DNA of 64,000 nucleotides, from NCBI RefSeq assembly GCF_947495255.1, contig NZ_CANLYI010000004.1, positions 343,148 to 407,147 of the forward strand, written 5' to 3'. The DNA is from an uncultured Winogradskyella sp. GTDB taxonomy: Bacteria; Bacteroidota; Bacteroidia; Flavobacteriales; Flavobacteriaceae. Every line of letters begins with the position of its first letter. The first letter of the stretch is position 1. Positions 1-7,186 of this stretch are shown piece by piece. Position numbers and translations under genes: made by a program. The notes under the pieces are model-generated. The model was given only the letters and a program-made list of their open reading frames with translations. It was not told the DNA's origin and made no database searches.

Positions 1-307
1 AGTTATTGTTTTCGTAAACCAAAACAATCTCATTATCCTTTACATTAATTATAGTTAACATTGCTGCTAAGACTTCATCTTTAAGCAAGATTTCTAATGC
101 TTTTGGTGCACTGAAAGCTTGTGATAAGTCGAACCTTAAGACTTGCTCACTAAATTTTATCCAATGTTTTCCTGCCGTAATAACACGCGTGTAATTACCA
201 TTTTTAAACACTAAACCTACTGTACCTGCATGAATTCTTTCTCTATACATGATTTCTAATTTTTTGTCCTTAAGTTTTCTTTTTTTTACTTCAGAACGGT
301 TATACAT
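1..307 (-). CDS. Slipin-like SPFH/band-7 protein, N-terminal part (truncated by window edge)
   Basis: Minus-strand ORF open to the window edge: MYNRSEVKKRKLKDKKLEIMYRERIHAGTVGLVFKNGNYTRVITAGKHWIKFSEQVLRFDLSQAFSAPKALEILLKDEVLAAMLTIINVKDNEIVLVYENN; resembles the N-terminal region of bacterial slipins. Confidence 0.65.
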   Translation of the reverse strand, partial: MYNRSEVKKRKLKDKKLEIMYRERIHAGTVGLVFKNGNYTRVITAGKHWIKFSEQVLRFDLSQAFSAPKALEILLKDEVLAAMLTIINVKDNEIVLVYENNN

Positions 308-609
308 TTATAATAGAATTCTCTTTTTGAGAATGACTATTCGGTTAAAACAAAGTGAAAGAAAACCATCTTTCTAACTACGGAAATACAACAGATTTTA
401 AGTGTTTTTAGAATTGTTTTGCAGATGATTTATCAATACAGAAACGACAATTGCCGAAACTATAATTGAAAAATGAATCTTTAAAAGAATACCTAAAGCG
501 ACCTACAATACAATTTGTATGTCAAGGTGTTTTCTAGACTGCTCAAGCAACGAATTGCTTTTGCGAGTTTTAGTTCACTTTGTTTTTGCCATTTAAAGTG
601 TGACGCACT

Positions 610-634
610 TGGTGGTTAGTTTTGTGAGTTAACC
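610..634 (-). other. Stem-loop GGTTA-N11-TAACC followed by ACCA (copy 2)
   Basis: Minus strand GGTTAACTCACAAAACTAACCACCA; related in form to the hairpin at 817-843. Confidence 0.4.
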
Positions 635-662
635 AGCTCTGGGATATGGATTATGAGTCCAT

Positions 663-749
663 TTCAAACTGTAACCGAAATACAGAGCGTCTGCCAGTTC
701 CGCCACAAACCGAATGTCGGTTTGGTAGGATTCGAACCTACATATTGAA
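663..749 (-). ncRNA. tRNA-like module B in permuted order (candidate YrlA-like Y RNA)
   Basis: Minus strand: T-arm GTAGG-TTCGAAT-CCTAC, capped acceptor-like helix CAAACCGA-CAT-TCGGTTTG, then D-arm GCG-GAACTGGCAGA-CGC; a possible closing stem TTCAA/TTGAA. Confidence 0.55.
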
Positions 750-817
750 TCTATTGCTATAACCGCTTTAGCTACTTCCCGTTAGAGAAGACAGGATTCG
801 AACCTGTGTACATAGAT
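749..817 (-). ncRNA. tRNA-like module A in permuted order (candidate YrlA-like Y RNA)
   Basis: Minus strand: ATCTAT, T-arm ACAGG-TTCGAAT-CCTGT, capped acceptor-like helix CTTCTC-TAAC-GGGAAG, D-arm GCTA-AAGCGGTTA-TAGC, closing strand ATAGAT. Confidence 0.6.
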
Positions 818-843
818 GGTGGTTATTCTTTTGGCAAATAACC
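817..843 (-). other. Stem-loop GGTTATTT...GAATAACC followed by ACCA (copy 1)
   Basis: Minus strand GGTTATTTGCCAAAAGAATAACCACCA, 8 pairs including one G-T. Confidence 0.4.
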
Positions 844-852
844 CGAAGCCTT

Positions 853-936
853 CAAGTCAAGTTGAATATAAAAACCTCATACCAATTGGTAAGGATTTAT
901 ACAATAGTGCTATACCGAAACACTTAACAAGACTTG
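853..936 (-). ncRNA. Degenerate tRNA-like sequence
   Basis: D-arm-like AGTG-TTTCGGTATAG-CACT and imperfect terminal complementarity CAAGTC/GACTTG; no canonical T-loop. Confidence 0.2.
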
Positions 937-944
937 CTTGATGT

Positions 945-1025
945 GGAAGCAGTAGGACTCGAACCTACAAGCTATAATAGACCTGATTTACAGTCAGGCG
1001 AGCCAACCAATTGCTCAATGCTTCC
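945..1025 (-). tRNA. tRNA-Tyr (GTA)
   Basis: Full cloverleaf: acceptor GGAAGCA/TGCTTCC 7/7, D-arm GAGC/GCTC, anticodon arm CCTGA-CTGTAAA-TCAGG, 13-nt variable region, T-arm GTAGG-TTCGAGT-CCTAC. Confidence 0.9.
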
Positions 1026-1035
1026 GTTTTTTGTT

Positions 1036-1049
1036 ATGTTAAAGAACTT
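1036..1049 (-). promoter_or_regulatory. boxA-like antitermination motif upstream of the tRNA and tRNA-like cluster
   Basis: Minus strand AAGTTCTTTAACAT, similar to rRNA-leader boxA (TGCTCTTTAACA in E. coli). Confidence 0.35.
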
Positions 1050-1056
1050 TTATTAA

Positions 1057-1086
1057 GCTCTGCTAGACTCCTTTTTCTAGCAGAGC
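1057..1086 (-). terminator. Perfect 10-bp stem-loop downstream of the TPR gene
   Basis: GCTCTGCTAG-N10-CTAGCAGAGC; no strong U-tract follows. Confidence 0.4.
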
Positions 1087-1148
1087 GCTACTTTTAAAGT
1101 CTGATTCCAAAAAGACTTCTAATTAATTACACTGCAAATATTCTGAGC

Positions 1149-1172
1149 TGTTGCGCAATCTTTTTGCGTAGT
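1149..1172 (-). repeat. 24-nt direct repeat, copy 1
   Basis: Plus strand tgttgcgcaatctttttgcgtagt, identical to 2774-2797; contains palindrome TTGCGCAA and CGCAA-AAAGA-TTGCG. Confidence 0.75.
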
Positions 1173-1176
1173 TAAA

Positions 1177-1716
1177 TTATTTTTTGTTTTTCTTCTTTTT
1201 TTTCTTCTTGCTCTTAGTTTTTTTAGTCTTTTCAGGTTTCATTTTATCTTTAACTCTTTTAATTTCAGAATCGATGAAGCTGATAAAACTGTTATTGTAA
1301 ACGTGCTTTTTTGCAGGCTTTAAAGTCTTTAATGCTTTCTTGTAATTTTGAAGAATCTCAAAAAGTTGCCCTTGGAATAAATACACTTCTCCTTTGTTTA
1401 ACCCTTTTACGGTTAGAGAAAAGTCAATTAATTTTTGAGCTTCTTCGTAATCTTCATTCCACATTAAAACCAGAATGTATTTTGAATACACTTTGTGATA
1501 ATCTAGTTTGCTTGCTAAAGCCTCTGCATAATATTGCTTTGCTTTTTCGTAATCACCAAATTGTTCAGCTTGCAAACGTCCCATTAAATACAAAGCATAA
1601 GCGTTGTCTGCTTCGTAGGATAAGGCGTAGTTTAGATTTTCTACAGTTTCTTCTAGTTCGTATGGATAAGCATCTATGGCTTTAAGCACGTAATTGTTTA
1701 ACAAATTCGTGTCCAT
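1177..1716 (-). CDS. Tetratricopeptide-repeat protein with Lys-rich C-terminus
   Basis: TPR-like repeats (ALYLMGRLQAEQFGDYEKAKQYYAEAL...), poly-Lys tail. Confidence 0.75.
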   Translation of the reverse strand: MDTNLLNNYVLKAIDAYPYELEETVENLNYALSYEADNAYALYLMGRLQAEQFGDYEKAKQYYAEALASKLDYHKVYSKYILVLMWNEDYEEAQKLIDFSLTVKGLNKGEVYLFQGQLFEILQNYKKALKTLKPAKKHVYNNSFISFIDSEIKRVKDKMKPEKTKKTKSKKKKKKKNKK

Positions 1717-1772
1717 GTTTTTTATTTTTTTTCCTGAAACAGTTTCAGGATTTATTTTTAGTTTGAACTCAC

Positions 1773-1804
1773 ATGAGACATTTAGACTGCGCTCAACGTG
1801 ACAG
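1773..1804. repeat. Degenerate flavobacterial intergenic repeat fragment
   Basis: gagacatttagactgcgctcaacgtgacaga resembles the common GATTTCTCGACTGCGCTCGAAATGACA-type fragment. Confidence 0.4.
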
Positions 1805-1870
1805 ATAAGTCCAGATTTTAATTCTTACTGTTTGTGGAAATGTGTTTAGCAGGTTTGCTAATGACTGAAA

Positions 1871-1912
1871 ACAAAAAATCCGAAACAGTTTTTAATTGGC
1901 TTCGGATTTTTC
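1871..1912 (-). terminator. Rho-independent terminator
   Basis: aaaaaatccgaa ... ttcggattttt inverted repeat downstream of the 1936-2010 sORF. Confidence 0.6.
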
Positions 1913-1935
1913 ATCTATAAATTTGAAAAGTTTAT

Positions 1936-2010
1936 CTAACGATAATCACGAAGCATCACAAAAGGAGGTATTCCTTCTGGACGGTTTTGATATGTTATAA
2001 ATAAACTCAT
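1936..2010 (-). CDS. Candidate 24-aa small ORF
   Basis: MSLFITYQNRPEGIPPFVMLRDYR*, ATG start, terminator immediately downstream. Confidence 0.35.
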   Translation of the reverse strand: MSLFITYQNRPEGIPPFVMLRDYR

Positions 2011-2146
2011 AGTTTCTAATTTTTAATTCAACTTCTGTTTTGGTTGAAATGCGATGCAAATATTTGGCTTTTTTTTCGACTTTACAAAATTTATTTTTTC
2101 AATTCCTGAAAATTTAGACCCATAATACGAAGTATTATATTTTTTT

Positions 2147-2761
2147 TTAAAAAGCAAATAATTTTGATTTAAAAGTTGGTTTTCTGGTTTTGGGCAGCGT
2201 TTTTATGTGCTTGATTTCTTGATTTTTGTCAAGTAAATCTAAGAACAAAACTTCTTTTTTGTCGTCAATAGTTTTACAGTTTTTTAAGCTTTCTAAGACG
2301 ATTTTTGCGTAGGTAACTGTTCTAGAATTTATTTCCTTTAGTGAGCCTTTTGTGTAATTTGTGTAGTCATAACCATCAAATGAAAAATATAAACTATAAA
2401 ATTCTTCATATACCGTTGATTCTATTTCAAAATTAAAATCTTCAATAATGTTAAACACATATTTTTCTAAATGTTTTGCTGTATTTGAGTTCACAATTTT
2501 TCTGCAATTCACTTCAATTTTCATAACGGCTAAATGCTCTTCATTAAATAGAGTTGAAGCTATATATTTGAGGTCTTTTAGTGCAGTTTTTTTTCTGTAA
2601 TTGATAGTTATAACTTCAAATATTAGTGAGTTTTCTTTTAAATTTTCATTTAATAAATCTGACTTATATAACCATGTTTCAAATTCTTCAATGGTAATAT
2701 CATTGACTAAGACTTCGAATATTTTCAACTTTAAAGTTTCCATTTTATTAATTTTAATCAA
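2147..2761 (-). CDS. Hypothetical protein (204 aa)
   Basis: Long ORF with normal composition; family not recognised. Confidence 0.7.
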   Translation of the reverse strand: MIKINKMETLKLKIFEVLVNDITIEEFETWLYKSDLLNENLKENSLIFEVITINYRKKTALKDLKYIASTLFNEEHLAVMKIEVNCRKIVNSNTAKHLEKYVFNIIEDFNFEIESTVYEEFYSLYFSFDGYDYTNYTKGSLKEINSRTVTYAKIVLESLKNCKTIDDKKEVLFLDLLDKNQEIKHIKTLPKTRKPTFKSKLFAF

Positions 2762-2773
2762 ATGTCTTTAGAT

Positions 2774-2797
2774 GTTGCGCAATCTTTTTGCGTAGTG
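2774..2797 (-). repeat. 24-nt direct repeat, copy 2
   Basis: Identical to 1149-1172; lies just upstream of the 2147-2761 ORF start. Confidence 0.75.
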
Positions 2798-2909
2798 TTT
2801 TTTTTGTTTTAAATTAGACAAGGCGTTATTATAAAATATAAGTTGTTTTACTCAGGCATTAAAGTTGTGGTGTATGTAGTGATTTAAGTTTTAAACCCTC
2901 ATCAATGAT

Positions 2910-5213
2910 ATGAAATACATTTTATGTTTTAGCCTTTTATTTTTATGTAGTTTTCAATGTATAAATGCACAATTAAAAACATCAGATAAAGAAAAATTAT
3001 CAGAGATTTTAACGGAAAAAATTAATGAATTAAGAAAAGCAAAAGGGAAACATCCACTTAAAAGAAATCCTGATTTAGCCAAAGCAGCACAATTACATAC
3101 TGATTATATGGTAAGCCGTAATTCGCTTAATCATGTGGAGTATAATACTGATTTTCCCAACCCAAAAGAGCGCGTTTTTCATTACAACAAGTCATTCACT
3201 AATATTGGAGAAAACATTCTTTATACAAGACCTAAAAAACTACCATTTAGTAAAGCTGAATTAGAACGATTGGCGTACGAAATGTTCAAGTCTTGGCGTA
3301 ATTCGCCTGGTCATTATGCCAATATGATTTCGGATTCATTTTACTATGCCGATTTTGGATTTGGCTATCATACAACTACTAAACGTGTTTTTGCGACACA
3401 TGTTTTTTGTAAAAAAGGTTATATAATTGATGGTCAACTTTCTGATAATGCATTTGCTGTTCAGAGCACTGATGCTACTTGCGACGACCTTGTAGGGAAT
3501 AAAAGTAATATTATAATAAACATTGGTAATGGATTAACAATTATTAATAATGAAGTGATAATGGGTTATCATAGTGCTGATAATCTTCATGAAATTATTG
3601 AAAATAAAAATGATGGTTTCGCTATAGATTTAATAGATAGAAATCAATTGATGTGTGGCCAAGAAAATAGACTAGATGCTTCCGATATTTACGAAGGTGT
3701 AATGTTAAAACCTGTTTATAGAGATGAATTATTTGCGAATAACACAGCAGAAAACCCAAAAAGGATAATTGTATCTCTAGGAGAAATTCCGGAACATCTT
3801 AGAGGTAAAACACTCAGTGCAAATATTATTTTAATTAAAGACGGAAAAAAATGTAGTTACAACGTTCCTTGTCATATACCAAGCAAAAGGTATGAGTTAA
3901 GAGATATTAAACCAGAGATTTACACACCTAAAATTGCGTTAAAAACGAAGGGTGTAAATGGAATTTATGAAGTGAGTTTTGATTTTAAAAGCGGAAAAAT
4001 TATTCCGGTTACAAATCCAATGCTTGAGATTGAACCTGAGCAGATTCATTCAATAGACATAAAGAGTTATACCTCTGTAGATGGTAATTCAAAAACGAAC
4101 AACATGCTTCACAGTAAACGTGCAGATTATATAAAGAACTTTTTACAAGACAAACTAAATATTAAACCTGAAGCCTTTAAGATTGATGCCAAAGAAAATT
4201 GGGAATTATGTTATTACCAAACCGAATTATTGGGATTAGAAAATACTTTAGGTAACGATAAACCTAAAATAAAACGATACTTAGCTGATAATAAAAATGA
4301 ATTCTGGAAAGAAGCACTCAGCTTACAACGACGTTCTAAAGCAATTATTTACCTCAATGGAAATTGGAAAATAGACGACCCATTAGTGCTACATTATAAC
4401 TTAGTAGATGCCATATTAAATGAAAACTATGATTTAGTAAATAAAGTATTGGCAGAGATGTATTTAAAGGAGGAAAGCAATCTTTTTTTAAATGAAGAAT
4501 TTGTATTAGATAATTTATTTGATGAACCAGAATTGGTGCAAAATGTATCAGCATTACTATTAAAGAACGTATACTTTTATTCCTTAGATAATATTGTGTT
4601 TTTTGTTAGAAATTGGTTGTCTAAACCTGAGTTATTATCTGAGGCTGCTCAAAAAAATCTACTTAATCTTTACGCAATAACCTCGAGACGATTACTAAGT
4701 GATTGGGATACTAATTTAGATGATTTTTCTAAAGTTATGCATCCTGAAAAGGTAGAACCTTTATTTGAAAGTTATAAAAATGAAGACAAAGTAAATCCTT
4801 TGTTTTTGAACTACCATATGGCTAGTATTCAGTATTATGCTCAAATAAACTTTAGTTCAAAAATTGAAGAATCCTTCAAGTTCATTACAGATTATTTTAG
4901 AAGTCAAGCGCAAAATATTGAAGATGAAACAGACTTAAGTTTGTTCTTCAACAGATGGAGTATGTATCATTTAACTATTAATAATCTTGCAGAAAGATTT
5001 GACAATAACAAATTAGATGAAAGCTCAGCTTTTGTATTTGTAAAAACATTTGTTGCTTATCAAAATGACTCTGATGAAAGCTTGTTAGTAAGGGTTCATA
5101 AACGAGCCATTAAATTTAATAAAGAAAGATGGTGTAAATGGATAGATAAAGATTTTCAGAATTTAAGAAAAGATGGAGTTAAAAATCTGTATTGTAATAC
5201 ATGTAATCAATAA
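2910..5213 (+). CDS. Secreted CAP/SCP-domain protein with OmpA-like segment
   Basis: Signal peptide; CAP motifs LNHVEYN, NIGENI, W.NSPGHYANM; later SYTSVDGNSKTNNMLHSKRADYIKNFL resembles an OmpA-type motif. Confidence 0.75.
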   Translation: MKYILCFSLLFLCSFQCINAQLKTSDKEKLSEILTEKINELRKAKGKHPLKRNPDLAKAAQLHTDYMVSRNSLNHVEYNTDFPNPKERVFHYNKSFTNIGENILYTRPKKLPFSKAELERLAYEMFKSWRNSPGHYANMISDSFYYADFGFGYHTTTKRVFATHVFCKKGYIIDGQLSDNAFAVQSTDATCDDLVGNKSNIIINIGNGLTIINNEVIMGYHSADNLHEIIENKNDGFAIDLIDRNQLMCGQENRLDASDIYEGVMLKPVYRDELFANNTAENPKRIIVSLGEIPEHLRGKTLSANIILIKDGKKCSYNVPCHIPSKRYELRDIKPEIYTPKIALKTKGVNGIYEVSFDFKSGKIIPVTNPMLEIEPEQIHSIDIKSYTSVDGNSKTNNMLHSKRADYIKNFLQDKLNIKPEAFKIDAKENWELCYYQTELLGLENTLGNDKPKIKRYLADNKNEFWKEALSLQRRSKAIIYLNGNWKIDDPLVLHYNLVDAILNENYDLVNKVLAEMYLKEESNLFLNEEFVLDNLFDEPELVQNVSALLLKNVYFYSLDNIVFFVRNWLSKPELLSEAAQKNLLNLYAITSRRLLSDWDTNLDDFSKVMHPEKVEPLFESYKNEDKVNPLFLNYHMASIQYYAQINFSSKIEESFKFITDYFRSQAQNIEDETDLSLFFNRWSMYHLTINNLAERFDNNKLDESSAFVFVKTFVAYQNDSDESLLVRVHKRAIKFNKERWCKWIDKDFQNLRKDGVKNLYCNTCNQ

Positions 5214-5215
5214 TT

Positions 5216-6226
5216 ATGGCAGTAAATAAAAACGCATTAATAAGATATAAAACCATTGATATATGTCTTCAGAATCAGTTTAGACAATGGACGCTTAACG
5301 ACTTAATTGAAGCGGTTTCAGATGCTTTACACGAATACGAAGGCAAAGATATTGATGTCAGTAAAAGAACTGTTCAGTTAGATATACAAATGATGCGAAG
5401 TGACAAGTTAGGTTACAATGCTCCCATTGTAGTTTATGACCGTAAGTTTTATAAATATGAAGATGCTGATTATAGTATTATTAATATTCCTGTAACAGAT
5501 AAGGATATTAAAGTAATGAATGAGGCAATTCAGTTACTGAGACAGTTCAAAGATTTTTCGTTATTTAAAGAAATGGATGGTGTTTTACAACGTTTAGAAG
5601 ACTCGGTAAATTCATCACAGAAAGACAAACGAGCCATTATTCATTTAGATAAAAATGAACAGCTAAAAGGGCTTGAATTTATCGATGTTTTATACGATGC
5701 TATTCAAACTAAAAAGGTGATTGAAGTATCTTATCAATCTTTTAAAGCTCGTAATGCTAATGTGCAGAAAGTTCATCCACAATTACTAAAAGAATTTAAT
5801 AATCGATGGTTTTTATTAGCAAGTCAAAAAGGAAAATTTATCACTTTGGCTTTAGACAGAATGACTGAAATTGTAATGCTTGAAAATGAAAATTATGAGG
5901 ATTTTCAAATTGATGGTGATGTGTATTACAGAGACGTTGTTGGTGTTACAGTTTCAAATTCTAGAGCAGAACGCATTCAGTTTAAAATAGACAATAAAAA
6001 CGCTCCTTACGTCATTACAAAGCCTTTTCATGCATCACAACGTATCATTGAAAGAACAAACAATGGTGTGATTTTCAATATTTTTGTGCAAATTAATTTT
6101 GAATTGGAACGCTTAATTTTAGGATTTGGTGATAGTATTGAAGTTTTAAAACCTTTAAAACTGAGGAATAGAATGCTTAAAAAATTGAAAACTTCAGTAA
6201 GAAATTATGAGGAAATTGAAAATTGA
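5216..6226 (+). CDS. WYL-domain transcriptional regulator
   Basis: HTH N-terminus plus WYL-like region (IEVSYQSFKARNANVQKVHPQLLKEFNNRWFLLA). Confidence 0.85.
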   Translation: MAVNKNALIRYKTIDICLQNQFRQWTLNDLIEAVSDALHEYEGKDIDVSKRTVQLDIQMMRSDKLGYNAPIVVYDRKFYKYEDADYSIINIPVTDKDIKVMNEAIQLLRQFKDFSLFKEMDGVLQRLEDSVNSSQKDKRAIIHLDKNEQLKGLEFIDVLYDAIQTKKVIEVSYQSFKARNANVQKVHPQLLKEFNNRWFLLASQKGKFITLALDRMTEIVMLENENYEDFQIDGDVYYRDVVGVTVSNSRAERIQFKIDNKNAPYVITKPFHASQRIIERTNNGVIFNIFVQINFELERLILGFGDSIEVLKPLKLRNRMLKKLKTSVRNYEEIEN

Positions 6227-7119
6227 ATTTCTTCATCTTTTTTTAACTCTGAGTCGTGCTCAATAAAAAGAGATTCCGAATTATATTCAGCCTCAATCAA
6301 CCAAGAGTTTCCATTAAAATAAGACGTTTTAACCACAGCTTTTAAATCGGATTGTGCTACAATTTTAATTTGATTGGCATATACAATTCCAAAAGGTTCA
6401 ATGACATTAAACTCTCCAAAAAACGAGGCTATTAGAGGTGTTTTTGGGTTATGGTAAATGTATTGTGGTGTGTCTTTTTCTATGATTTTAGAATCATGAA
6501 TTACTAATAGTTGGTCTGCAAAACCAAGGACATCATTTTTGTCGTGTGTGGCAACAACACAGGCAATATTGTTTTCTTTTAGATATTTAAAAACACTTCG
6601 TCTTAGTGATTGTTTTTTAAAATTATCTATATGACTAAAAGGTTCGTCTAGTAAAAGAATTTCGGGTTGTTTGGCTAAGGCTCTCGCGATAGCTACGCGC
6701 TGTTTTTGCCCTCCACTTAGTAATTTTACTTTGGTGTTGGCAAAGGCTTCCAATTCTACAACTTTTATAAGTTCTTCTGTTCGTTTTTGTTTTTCTTCAG
6801 GATAAAAGCGAGACAGGTATTTGCCTATATTTTCTTCAACCGTAATGAAAGGCATAAGGTCAAATTCTTGGGTCACGTATTTCATAAAATCGTAACCAAT
6901 TACAAGATTATGTTTAGGTCCTAAGATTTCTTCATCTTTCCAAAAAATATGACCTTGTTTTAAATCGTATTCGCCATAAATTAATTTTAAAAGAGTGCTT
7001 TTTCCTGAGCCACTTTCGCCAATAATCGCTAGATTTTCTCCTGCTTCAACATTAAAGTCAATAGCCTTTAAAACCTTAGTTTTTGAATATCCAAAAGAGA
7101 CGTTTTCTACCTTTAACAT
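6205..7119 (-). CDS. ABC transporter ATP-binding protein
   Basis: Walker A GESGSGKST, signature LSGGQKQRVAIARAL, Walker B LLLDEPF; start placed at MLKVENVSFGY. Confidence 0.9.
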   Translation of the reverse strand: MLKVENVSFGYSKTKVLKAIDFNVEAGENLAIIGESGSGKSTLLKLIYGEYDLKQGHIFWKDEEILGPKHNLVIGYDFMKYVTQEFDLMPFITVEENIGKYLSRFYPEEKQKRTEELIKVVELEAFANTKVKLLSGGQKQRVAIARALAKQPEILLLDEPFSHIDNFKKQSLRRSVFKYLKENNIACVVATHDKNDVLGFADQLLVIHDSKIIEKDTPQYIYHNPKTPLIASFFGEFNVIEPFGIVYANQIKIVAQSDLKAVVKTSYFNGNSWLIEAEYNSESLFIEHDSELKKDEEIQFSISS

Positions 7120-7138
7120 AATGCAAAAATAACACAAA

Positions 7139-7168
7139 AAAACCGCTTGGTTTCTCAAACGGTTTTCA
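7139..7168 (-). terminator. Terminator-like hairpin
   Basis: aaaccgcttggtttctcaaacggtttt downstream of the FG-GAP gene. Confidence 0.5.
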
Positions 7169-7186
7169 AAAAAATATGGTTATAAA

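Noticed and set aside
541-567. Hairpin AAGCAA-TTCG-TTGCTT as a separate regulatory RNA upstream of slipin
   Set aside because: Short UUCG-loop hairpin similar to generic intergenic repeats; no independent support.
853-936. A further tRNA gene between tRNA-Tyr and the tRNA-like modules
   Set aside because: A D-arm-like segment and partial end pairing exist, but there is no canonical T-loop, the anticodon arm has extra bases and the acceptor has mismatches; kept only as a low-confidence remnant.
2147-6226. Anti-phage defence island (unknown ORF plus CAP plus WYL)
   Set aside because: No recognisable nuclease, methylase, helicase or other defence effector in the segment; WYL alone is not enough.
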